DNA from: Clostridia bacterium
GTDB lineage: Bacteria > Bacillota > Clostridia > Christensenellales > Aristaeellaceae
Length of the DNA: 56,245 bases
NCBI GenBank assembly: GCA_017516765.1
Contig: JAFXBE010000027.1
Coordinates: 1-56,245, forward strand
Reading direction: 5' to 3'
A program made the position numbers and the translations under genes. Below are positions 24,654-32,065 of this stretch, one piece after another. Every line of letters starts with the position of its first letter. Within the stretch, counting starts at the first letter, position 1. The notes under the pieces were generated by a model that ran no database searches, had not been told where the DNA came from, and saw nothing but the letters and a program-made list of their open reading frames with translations.

Positions 24654-26451
24654 CGGGATTTTCCTCCGTTTCTTCGATTTCTTTTTTGGTATAAAGCGCA
24701 CTCTTTTGCAGATAGTAGCCGGGGAGATAGGATTCGGTCAGGGGCTTGCCATATTCTTCGAGGGATTCAAGCGATAAGTGAATTTGTTCCATGATTTCGC
24801 CGATCAGACGGTCGAAGAAAACACGCTGATTGGAACGTAGATCGGAATAGTATGCACTGTGTAAGCGATCCATAATCTGCATGGAGGTAACACCCGGACG
24901 CTGAATAAAAGCGGATTGCATTCGAATGGCATTAGTCAGACGTTCCTTCGAATCATCAGAACCGTTGCGTCGTTTTTTATTCCAGTGCGCGGTATCTTCG
25001 ATCTTCTCCATCACAGCCAACATACGGCCCCACTGATAGCTTCGGTCCTTTCGTTCGGGTTCCAGTGACAATTTGATCTCTCCCTTCTTATGGTCGAAAT
25101 AGTATTTTCGTATGGCTGCGCAGGCTGTACACAGCAGCTTGTTGCGGTTGGCCTTGCTGTAAACCTGAAGATTGCCTGCTTTGGTAACCAAGGCCCGCAT
25201 GATATCCAATGGGAACGCAGCCCGGTCGATGCGGCAGGAAAGCAGACGCTGCATCTGCGGTGCAATCAGTTTTTCGTCCGGTTCCACTTTCCCGGCCTCG
25301 CCCCGTTGTGTGCCAAAGGCGAAGGCAATGATGTTATACAAGAGCGGCGATTGTTCACCGTGATAGTAGTCCTTCCAGCAGCAGGTTTCATCCCAGCAAA
25401 CCAGACGTTCAAGAAAGTCCGAGCCATGCATTTCGTTGTAGTAGGTTATGGCCAGACGGCCGGTCGTAGCTGCATCAAACGCGGCGATGATCACCTGTTC
25501 CCCGGGCTGCCATTTATCCTGATAGCCGGCCAACTTGCGCCGAAGATCATTGCGGTAGTTTTGGTACTCCGGCCCGTCTTCCTCTTCCTCAAACTGCAAG
25601 AATACAGGCAGCGTGGGCTTGGGCACAGGACGCCCTTGAGGATTCCAGCATACAAATGCGCGGCCGCCTTGAATGGTCCCCTGAGTACTGATGAGCCATT
25701 TGAGCGCATTGTGTGCCCTTTGCGAGGCGAGGTAGCCCACAGAGGCAGCTTCCTCCGGCTCGGCAAAACGTCCGCGGTAGGTGAAGTTAGAGGAATCGTT
25801 GGCAGAGATAATCTTTGCGTTGCCATTGAGGGAGAATGTTCCTTTGAGGTGCTGCCAAGTGATGTGGGTATTTTCACCTGTCAGCATACAGAGATATGGT
25901 TCATCCTGTTTTTGCGACAGGTAATAGGAGGAATAGGCTTTCATCAGAGAAACATCCTCCCACACGCCACTCTTGTCGCCAATGCCGAATCCAGTAACGC
26001 GCCAGCAAACCATATCTTTTTCTTTGTCGGTAGATATTCCTGCGTTGGTCAGGTCGCTGTGCAGTGTGCGCTGCTCGACATAGGCCAAGACGGCCTTGGC
26101 TTTCGGATGGGCATAGTCTGACTGGCACCATTTCGTCAAACCGTTGATAAACAAGTCGAATTTGGTCTCATCATCACCCAGCAGGTAGCCCAGCTGCTCG
26201 CAAAGCGGATGGGCGGCAGGGCTACTTGTACGACCGGAGGATTCCTCCGTTACCGGAATAATGATTTTCTTATCCTTATCGGCTTGTTTCGCTCCAATAA
26301 ACTTTCCCTCAGAATTGATGGTAACCTCGATCTGGGCTTTTGTTACGATGTGCCCGATGGGGGCCAAAGGCTCTTCCTTGCCTTCCTCATAGATGCCGAC
26401 AAGCCCTTCCATGGCTTCGTAAGTTTCCAGTGCCCTCTGTAAAAGTCCCAT
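24643..26451 (-). CDS. cas8c: Cas8c (Csd1), type I-C large subunit
   Basis: Cas8c recognises the PAM and holds the target strand in I-C Cascade. The 602-residue product is full length for Csd1 and has typical segments: GLLQRALETYEAM at the start, RTSSPAAHPLCEQLGYLLG, SNFTYRGRF, ASVGYLASQRAHNALKWLI, and AFDAATTGRLAITYYNE. In I-C systems a Cas11-like small subunit is also made from an internal start near the 3' end of this gene; I did not locate that start. Its ATG overlaps the stop of cas5c by one base. Confidence 0.95.
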   Translation of the reverse strand: MGLLQRALETYEAMEGLVGIYEEGKEEPLAPIGHIVTKAQIEVTINSEGKFIGAKQADKDKKIIIPVTEESSGRTSSPAAHPLCEQLGYLLGDDETKFDLFINGLTKWCQSDYAHPKAKAVLAYVEQRTLHSDLTNAGISTDKEKDMVCWRVTGFGIGDKSGVWEDVSLMKAYSSYYLSQKQDEPYLCMLTGENTHITWQHLKGTFSLNGNAKIISANDSSNFTYRGRFAEPEEAASVGYLASQRAHNALKWLISTQGTIQGGRAFVCWNPQGRPVPKPTLPVFLQFEEEEDGPEYQNYRNDLRRKLAGYQDKWQPGEQVIIAAFDAATTGRLAITYYNEMHGSDFLERLVCWDETCCWKDYYHGEQSPLLYNIIAFAFGTQRGEAGKVEPDEKLIAPQMQRLLSCRIDRAAFPLDIMRALVTKAGNLQVYSKANRNKLLCTACAAIRKYYFDHKKGEIKLSLEPERKDRSYQWGRMLAVMEKIEDTAHWNKKRRNGSDDSKERLTNAIRMQSAFIQRPGVTSMQIMDRLHSAYYSDLRSNQRVFFDRLIGEIMEQIHLSLESLEEYGKPLTESYLPGYYLQKSALYTKKEIEETEENPDEV

Positions 26452-27170
26452 CAGGTCACCTCCCCATATTCACATAATCCGGAAAAATTGTCCTCACCAA
26501 AGGTTTTCATGTTCATCGCTTTGATCGGCTTGTGCATGGGACAAGCTTCTGGCCGGGCGAATTTGATAATACCTTTTTCCATCACCGGTCGCCAGAGGTT
26601 AACCGTCATCTTGCCTGCTGTTTCTTCTGAGTATGCCTCATCGGCATAGGTCATGCTGTGGTACATTACCCCAAAAGACAGCTGTGGCCGCTTATCGTAG
26701 TAGCCCTCGCCTTCTCCAAAAACACAGGGTTCCACATAAGCTTGGCATTCCCGAGTGCCCAGGAACACATCCCGGCGGCCGCCACGGCGGATCATCTTCT
26801 TGGCGATTTCGTGGTGCTTGTTTTCGTTTCTGTCACCGGCCAGTTCGGGGCGGTTCATGTTCCACTCAAAATGGGCGCGTACTTGATAACGGCAGTCCTT
26901 CAGATAGGTGTAGTAAGCCAAATCATTGCCGCCGTTGTACTTGATGGGACGGATGCTCTTGACCTCCGTCTGAATGCAGTTCATGACGCGCACTTCATCA
27001 ATGTACCAGATGATGGTTGGCTTCCAATAAATGGAAGAAAGAACACCTTTCAGCGCCTCGTATGTAGGCACCTGATAGCTGCTTTTCTCGCCACCCACGC
27101 GCATCAGCGGGTCAGAGAACAACGCATACGGCCCGTAAACCTCGAACTCTACAATATTAGGGTGCTGCAT
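26451..27170 (-). CDS. cas5: Cas5c, crRNA-processing endonuclease of type I-C
   Basis: In type I-C, Cas5 (Cas5c/d) takes the place of Cas6 and cuts the repeat RNA. The 239-residue product has the family N-terminus EFEVYGPYALFSDPLMRVGG and SYQVPTYEALKGVL, plus GNDLAYYTYLKDCRYQVRAHF and RRDVFLGTRECQAYVEPC. It appears intact. AAGGAGG lies in the end of cas3, and the genes overlap by 22 bp. Confidence 0.95.
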   Translation of the reverse strand: MQHPNIVEFEVYGPYALFSDPLMRVGGEKSSYQVPTYEALKGVLSSIYWKPTIIWYIDEVRVMNCIQTEVKSIRPIKYNGGNDLAYYTYLKDCRYQVRAHFEWNMNRPELAGDRNENKHHEIAKKMIRRGGRRDVFLGTRECQAYVEPCVFGEGEGYYDKRPQLSFGVMYHSMTYADEAYSEETAGKMTVNLWRPVMEKGIIKFARPEACPMHKPIKAMNMKTFGEDNFSGLCEYGEVT

Positions 27171-29509
27171 AGATCATTTCCCTCCTTTATTCCGATGTTG
27201 TCGTCGTAATGTTCATCGTTCAGAATGTTGATGCTTCCGCTCAACCGCACGAATAACATACCTTTATTCCGCATCTGTTCGATTTGTCTGGAAGTGACGG
27301 AAATGGTGTAAGGTTTTGCCTCTTCCAGCAGCGTGGCGATACGGGAAAGGTCGTATCGGGGGTTTTTCTCCGGCAGTTGGCCAATGATATCCCTTCCTTT
27401 ACAGTAAGGAACAAGTATACTCTCGGTGGTGCTATCAAACACCTCGAACCACTTGCCAGCCGTGCGGAAGGCTTGATTGAGTGCATAAGGAGATGAAGGT
27501 TTTGAAAGAAACTGCGAGTTAGTCGAAAGCAATTCAAAAAGGTATTGGCCGTTGACAAAATAATCCTGTGCTCGGTTCGGCATATCACCATACAGGGCGG
27601 TATAATAATCCCGCACCGCTGCATCAGAAGTAAGATCGCGATCATATTGCTCCGGATGGAGACGATATTCCTCCAGCAGTTTGGTCAAAGCGTTTTGAGC
27701 TTCGACAATCTCTTTGAGCGGCCCCAGCCGCTCTCCTTTCAGTGAACAAATGCGCACCGTCTGCGGCTCAGAATATTCGCCATTACGGTTGCATCTCCCG
27801 GCAGATTGTACAATGCTGTCTAACCCGGCAGATAGACGGATTACCGAGCCGAAGCTAATATCCACACCAGCTTCAATTAGTTGAGTCGATACGCAGATCA
27901 GTTTTTCTTTGTTGGCCAAAGATGCTTTCACATCATTAAGTACTTGTTTGCGATGGGCCATACACATACCCGCAGACAGGTGAAAAAGTTTCACGTCTGC
28001 TGTATCAGCCAGTGTATAAAACAGATCGGCGGCCTCGCGCTTGGTATTGCAAACCACCAACAGACTGTCGGAAGTTTCGAGCGTTTCGAGGGATAACCGG
28101 GCAAGTTCCTCCATGGAGAAAGCTCCAGCATCCTGAATCGTTGTTCTTCGGAACAGCGGTGCATATTGCTTGAACATACCTTCGCCGATCAATGGCGTGC
28201 AAGGCAACATTTTGCGGTTCGCCTTTTCAAACGCGGGCTGTGTAGCAGAGCAAAGCACTACCGTCGTCCGACAGCATTTGACCAAAAAATTGACGGCGCA
28301 GTTAAACATGGAAAGCATTTTGGGCGGCAGGGATTGCACTTCATCAATAATAATGATGCTTTCGCACAAGGCATGAAACCGCCGCACCGAAGACATTTTA
28401 CCACTAAACAGCGTATTCAGCAGTTGTACAAAGGTGGTGATGATTATAGACGCGTCCCATGTTTCCTGCATATATTCCGTTTGCGCTGTTTCCTCCGGTG
28501 TTACTTCCTCTTGCACCAGATTGGAGTGATGCTCCAATACGGAAACAGTGTCGTCCAAGGCGGAACGGATCACATCAGCATTTTGTTCGATGATGGATAG
28601 GAACGGCGCAATATAGCAAATTCTTCGCAGTTTGTTCTTTTCGGCATGAAGCACAGCAAAGCGTAAAGCCGCCAACGTTTTTCCTCCGCCGGTGGGCAGG
28701 TCAAGCCGATAAAGCCCGGGTTTATTTGCCGCCTCTTCGGCGCAACAATCGGAAAAGGCTTTGCGTGCTATCTGGATTGGGTTTTCCTGCGGGAAAGAGG
28801 CGATGTGCTCATTGACTTGTGCAGCACCAGCTGCCCAATCCGTCAAAGTGGTTTGAGGAAGCGGGATGTTATCCATAAAGCAATGGGTATCCGTTCGGTC
28901 AGCTTCAACAATGGCCGAGGTAATCAAACGCACCAGCAGTCCCAAGGCATAAGCAAATTCTTTTTGTTTTTTGCAACATGGAACGATCTTATCCTGAATG
29001 TATGCCCCAATTTCTTGCTCTGCCTCGTGAAAAAGTTGCTCAATCTCGCCTTTGGCAGCACATTCTTCATAAAAGGATGCAATCGCCCGTTGATCATAGG
29101 AAGGCTGGCGTGTCAAACGACGGTCAAAACCGCTTTGATGCAGCTCGTTCCACAGGTCGATCAAACCGTGATGACTGCCAATGCAGACTGCAATGATCTC
29201 GGATGTCATGTCTGTTATAGAGTGTTCATTTGGAGAATGAAACAGCTCCATGATGCAGCGCACTCCGGCGAAGGTGTGAATCACACTGCCTTTGCGAACG
29301 CGCTCATCGTTGCTTGCATTGATGATGTATTCATCGAATTCATCAGTGAATTTGCCGCAGTCATGTAACAGACCTGCAAGGTATCCCACTACCCCCAACC
29401 CGGAGGGAGCAAGGATACCTTTTGCAAGATTGGCAACAGCGTGCGAATGCTCCGCACAGGTCTGAACGCGCTGTGGATTTGATTGCGAATCAATGTGTGC
29501 TATGTGCAT
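27149..29509 (-). CDS. cas3: Cas3 HD nuclease-helicase
   Basis: Cas3 is recruited by Cascade to nick and degrade target DNA. The 786-residue product has an N-terminal HD nuclease (HSHAVANLA, LLHDCGKF with His49-Asp50, SHHG at 112-115). The SF2 helicase follows with Walker A LPTGGGKT at 271-278, IIDEVQSLPP at about 387-396, SATQPAF, TQLIEAGVDISF and QSAGRCNRNGE. All key motifs are present. The start at 29509 is chosen for the GGAG eight bases upstream; the frame is open further upstream over A/T-rich DNA. It is first in the cas operon, 51 bp after the promoter. Confidence 0.96.
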   Translation of the reverse strand: MHIAHIDSQSNPQRVQTCAEHSHAVANLAKGILAPSGLGVVGYLAGLLHDCGKFTDEFDEYIINASNDERVRKGSVIHTFAGVRCIMELFHSPNEHSITDMTSEIIAVCIGSHHGLIDLWNELHQSGFDRRLTRQPSYDQRAIASFYEECAAKGEIEQLFHEAEQEIGAYIQDKIVPCCKKQKEFAYALGLLVRLITSAIVEADRTDTHCFMDNIPLPQTTLTDWAAGAAQVNEHIASFPQENPIQIARKAFSDCCAEEAANKPGLYRLDLPTGGGKTLAALRFAVLHAEKNKLRRICYIAPFLSIIEQNADVIRSALDDTVSVLEHHSNLVQEEVTPEETAQTEYMQETWDASIIITTFVQLLNTLFSGKMSSVRRFHALCESIIIIDEVQSLPPKMLSMFNCAVNFLVKCCRTTVVLCSATQPAFEKANRKMLPCTPLIGEGMFKQYAPLFRRTTIQDAGAFSMEELARLSLETLETSDSLLVVCNTKREAADLFYTLADTADVKLFHLSAGMCMAHRKQVLNDVKASLANKEKLICVSTQLIEAGVDISFGSVIRLSAGLDSIVQSAGRCNRNGEYSEPQTVRICSLKGERLGPLKEIVEAQNALTKLLEEYRLHPEQYDRDLTSDAAVRDYYTALYGDMPNRAQDYFVNGQYLFELLSTNSQFLSKPSSPYALNQAFRTAGKWFEVFDSTTESILVPYCKGRDIIGQLPEKNPRYDLSRIATLLEEAKPYTISVTSRQIEQMRNKGMLFVRLSGSINILNDEHYDDNIGIKEGNDLCSTLIL

Positions 29510-29560
29510 ATTCTTTCTCCGAACAATATTTTGAAAGGAATAGTTTGTATTTTCAGATAT

Positions 29561-29589
29561 ATTATAACACCGTGCCTTCGATTTTACAA
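29561..29589 (-). promoter_or_regulatory. Promoter of the cas operon
   Basis: Minus strand TTGTAA (29584-29589), 17-base spacer, consensus TATAAT (29561-29566). Confidence 0.75.
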
Positions 29590-29715
29590 TAAAATATATT
29601 AAATAATGAATATATTTGTTGCATGCATAAAACAGGCGTGATATAATGAATTGTCGCATCGAGAAACAAATCCGGTGCGGGGATTGAAAAATTATGTGAT
29701 ATATTTTCCCCAAAG

Positions 29716-29755
29716 AAGAACACCGGGATAAGTTTTTACTTATCCCGGTGTTCTT
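29716..29755. terminator. Long perfect hairpin upstream of the cas operon
   Basis: A 17-bp perfect stem (29716-29732 with 29739-29755) with a TTTTTA loop. It may insulate the cas promoter from transcription on the right. Between 29590 and 29715 I see no gene. Confidence 0.55.
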
Positions 29756-29760
29756 ATGAT

Positions 29761-29955
29761 AGCGTAAAGTGTTTCCGCAAATGTAAACGCTACGCTGCCA
29801 GAGTGCGGGTCAAGCAGATCCGGGAAGCCGATTTCAAGAAGTGGAAGTATCAGGCCATTACCCTGCGGAACGAATGCTCTGCCGGCAAAATTACGGTGGA
29901 AGAGTACATCCGATGGATGGAGGACTCCTTCCCCAACAGAAAACCGAAAGCATAA
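29761..29955 (+). pseudogene. C-terminal gene remnant
   Basis: A plus-strand frame without a start codon reads KCFRKCKRYAARVRVKQ and then SAGKITVEEYIRWMEDSFPN up to a stop at 29953-29955, followed directly by a terminator. It looks like the intact 3' end of a lost gene. The last part loosely resembles the tail of the regulator at 51107-51670 (ESGEITREDYDNWRYNYP). The Cys-rich, basic part before it could instead come from a DUF6076-like protein. Its location just left of an att site matters more than its identity. Confidence 0.55.
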
Positions 29956-29956
29956 A

Positions 29957-30000
29957 AAATCCCTCCTGCATGAACATAAGCGTTCATACAGGAGGGATTT
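29957..30000 (+). terminator. Terminator after the gene remnant
   Basis: A 12-bp stem (29957-29968 with 29989-30000) with an inner TGAAC/GTTCA stem, ending in TTT. Confidence 0.8.
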
Positions 30001-30033
30001 CCTCTTGTGTGATGATCGTAGGGATTTTGATTA

Positions 30034-30058
30034 CAGTATCAAAACAGTATCAAATCTG
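30034..30058 (+). repeat. Candidate integrase arm-type repeats, left
   Basis: Two tandem 11-bp units of the form CAGTATCAAA lie 53 bp left of the att core at 30111. They resemble the tandem TGCTATCA units at 51789-51810, which sit 77 bp left of the guaA att core. Confidence 0.5.
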
Positions 30059-30110
30059 TTTTGAGATGCCGCTTTTGCCCGTGTTTACTGGAAAAAACGG
30101 AGGCTGTTCA

Positions 30111-30122
30111 TTATTCCCACTC
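30111..30122 (+). repeat. Left attachment core of the guaA element
   Basis: TTATTCCCACTC, identical to 51888-51899, which encodes the last residues and stop of guaA on the minus strand. Confidence 0.65.
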
Positions 30123-30141
30123 GTCGGATCAACCCAAAACT

Positions 30142-30157
30142 TAAACATTTTTGTTTA
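30142..30157. promoter_or_regulatory. Operator-like palindrome at the left end of the element
   Basis: TAAACATTTTTGTTTA, identical to 50986-51001 in the int/xis promoter, flanked here by CAAAAC and GGTTTTG arms. The element's repressor probably binds it. Confidence 0.6.
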
Positions 30158-30451
30158 GGTTTTGTGATTCCTCGTGAGAAAATCTGAGTCAGATAATCCT
30201 GAACACAGGGTCTGTACAGACTTTTGCTATCAAAAATCTATCACCACCGGGCTATCACAAGTAAGAGATGTTGCGGTTTTCCGGGTGGCTTGGATGTATT
30301 ATAGCACAGATTTGATGATTTATCCAGAGGGGGTCTCTGTATACAAGATGGATTTCTGTAGTGGCAGATGGCTCGATTTTGTGGTGGTGCCGGCTGATGA
30401 TCGCACCGGATGGGATTCGGGTTGCACAACTTTTTTCATGATTGGGGTTAT

Positions 30452-30470
30452 GAGCAGACGAAGTTGTGCA
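30452..30470 (+). repeat. 19-bp motif, copy 2
   Basis: GAGCAGACGAAGTTGTGCA, identical to the copies at 22435 and 42343. Confidence 0.75.
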
Positions 30471-30599
30471 GCGAGAGGTGGTGATGGATCGGATTGGGGT
30501 TTTTACGAGCTTGTGTACACAAGCTCGTTTTGCAGCGGGTGGAGAGTTGAACTACTCGAAGAATTCGAATAGTTGGATAATGAGTTGATGAGTGCTCAG

Positions 30600-30642
30600 A
30601 ATTTAGTCAAGTACGATTTTGTCAATCGTACTTGACTAAATT
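30600..30642. terminator. 18-bp inverted repeat in copy B
   Basis: 30600-30617 pairs perfectly with 30625-30642 around a seven-base loop. It is 29 bp upstream of the promoter for the 30730 gene and may end transcription entering from either side. Confidence 0.5.
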
Positions 30643-30670
30643 TCTTCTCCGGCTGCTCTACCAAAGAATC

Positions 30671-30699
30671 TTGAAATTGTCGCATCAAAACAATATAGT
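30671..30699 (+). promoter_or_regulatory. Promoter of the 30730-31458 gene
   Basis: TTGAAA (30671-30676), 17-base spacer, TATAGT (30694-30699); conserved in repeat A. Confidence 0.65.
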
Positions 30700-30729
30700 A
30701 ATAGCACACGGATGGTGAGGTGACGGAAT

Positions 30730-31458
30730 ATGACATGCAAGAAAGAACAGCAGGCTTCAGGGCTTCCTGCTGCGAGCATACCATTTGATGATCGCATAAA
30801 TGAGACGGCAGATCTTCATGAATTGAACATCACACTGATCCAGCAGTATCTGCGCGAAACGAATAATGCTCTTTACCACAAAGCGGGGGATATGGACTTC
30901 TGCGGTCTGTGTCGGCAGTTGGATCTGGTTGGGGAGGCACATGGTTCTTTGCATCCCAAAAACATAGGGCTGCTGTTCTTCTGCCTTGAACCGGATAAGC
31001 ATTTCCCCAATGCACAGATCGATGTGATTCACTTTTCTGATGCTTCCGGAGAAAAGCCGAGCATCAAAGAGACGTTCTCTGGACCGTTGCCCCATCAGTT
31101 ACGGGCAGCGCTTCTGTACATCCGTAACAGCGTGATCACAGAGACGGTTATAAAGCAGCCGGATGTTGCCGAGGCAAAGCGTTATTTCAACTATTCCTAT
31201 GAAGCCATTGCAGAAGCTTTGGCTATTGCTGTGTGCTGCAAAGACTATGAGACAGACAGGCCTATTGAAGTGCATATTCTGCCTGATCGGATTGAGATTA
31301 TGGGTTGTTCTGATGCAGAGCAGTTCGCCGATGATATGGGTTCAGAAATTCAATGCCACAATTCCCGTATCTATGAGCTAATGAGAATGTTGCAGTTGAT
31401 CAAAGAGTGTAATGCCGGGAACCAGAAAACCCATACCATCTTCCTTCGCAGGGGATGA
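30730..31458 (+). CDS. Truncated ATP-binding protein of the AlbA_2/COG2865 type
   Basis: The 242-residue product matches the middle of the family in which an N-terminal AlbA_2 (Schlafen-like) DNA-binding domain precedes a GHKL-like ATPase. Segments seen are IPFDDRINETADLHELN, NIGLLFFCLEPDKHFPNAQI, SGPLPHQLRAALLYIRNSVI and FNYSYEAIAEALAIAVCC. The AlbA_2 domain is absent: the frame begins where that domain would end, right after the promoter. The C-terminus is also short and diverges after DRIEIMG. It is probably a degraded gene expressed from the repeat B promoter, with a GAGGTGA site upstream. Function is unlikely to be that of the parent family. Confidence 0.6.
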   Translation: MTCKKEQQASGLPAASIPFDDRINETADLHELNITLIQQYLRETNNALYHKAGDMDFCGLCRQLDLVGEAHGSLHPKNIGLLFFCLEPDKHFPNAQIDVIHFSDASGEKPSIKETFSGPLPHQLRAALLYIRNSVITETVIKQPDVAEAKRYFNYSYEAIAEALAIAVCCKDYETDRPIEVHILPDRIEIMGCSDAEQFADDMGSEIQCHNSRIYELMRMLQLIKECNAGNQKTHTIFLRRG

Positions 31459-31475
31459 TCCTATGGCATTACTTC

Positions 31476-31976
31476 TTACTCGTCCTCGCGGGCAGAAACA
31501 TATGTCCATTCGTCGGAATAGTAGCCAGGGTTGTAGTATTGTTCATCCAGCAGGATATCAGCCAGTTCTGCAGCAAAGTCGCCTTCTTCTTCTGCAGACA
31601 ATTCATCAGGCAAAACAAGTTCGTAGAGCTGATCGTTGTTGCCGTCATAATTCTCAAAAGCCTTTTTGAATGCTGCGTATCCTTCTGCCAAACAATGCAC
31701 CTGAATATCGTTATCTCCAAAAACAAAGGAGAAATCCTGAAGCAAATCGGGTGTGATTTCGTCTGCTTCCATCAGCTCGCGGTAGGAATCCGTACCGCCA
31801 TACCATTCATCATCTTCAAAATCTTCAATTGCTTCTGCGTCGAATGTCAGCGTACCGTCTGGATCGCAATTCTTGCACAATTCTAATACCGTGTTGGCAA
31901 TGTCTTGCAAGCTACCGTACGCAAGCCAAGTTAACGCTGAATCAGAACTGGAGCCATCGATAAGAGCATACCACAT
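31476..31976 (-). CDS. Very acidic small protein downstream of hsdR
   Basis: The 166-residue product has, by my count, 43 Asp/Glu and 5 Lys/Arg, spread along the whole chain (AEAIEDFEDDEWYGGTDSY, DELSAEEEGDFAAELADILL). No signal peptide or cysteine motif suggests another role, and I do not recognise the family. Its charge and its place directly after hsdR raise the possibility of a DNA mimic that restrains the restriction enzyme. This is inference only. AAGGAGG precedes the ATG at 31976, a strong site. It lies 89 bp from the end of hsdR on the same strand and is probably co-transcribed. Confidence 0.7.
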   Translation of the reverse strand: MWYALIDGSSSDSALTWLAYGSLQDIANTVLELCKNCDPDGTLTFDAEAIEDFEDDEWYGGTDSYRELMEADEITPDLLQDFSFVFGDNDIQVHCLAEGYAAFKKAFENYDGNNDQLYELVLPDELSAEEEGDFAAELADILLDEQYYNPGYYSDEWTYVSAREDE

Positions 31977-32065
31977 AATTCTTTCCTCCTTGGTTGTATT
32001 GGTGTTCTGAAACGAGATTGTAATGGGAATACGATGGATTTCGTTTGTACCGGGTACGCCTGCCT

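Larger units (their letters stand above)
30290..30702. repeat. Direct repeat copy B, right of the CRISPR locus
   Basis: This is the longer partner of copy A (22274-22607). It adds a 64-bp block after the 19-bp motif, bounded by a repeated TGCAGCG, that contains a 24-bp perfect palindrome at 30505-30528. It also has a full 18-bp inverted repeat at 30600-30642, of which copy A keeps only the right arm. It begins about 170 bp inside the left end of the guaA element. Confidence 0.8.

Noticed and set aside
25090..26121. Plus-strand open frame opposite cas8c
   Set aside because: It is a shadow; cas8c matches its family over the full length.
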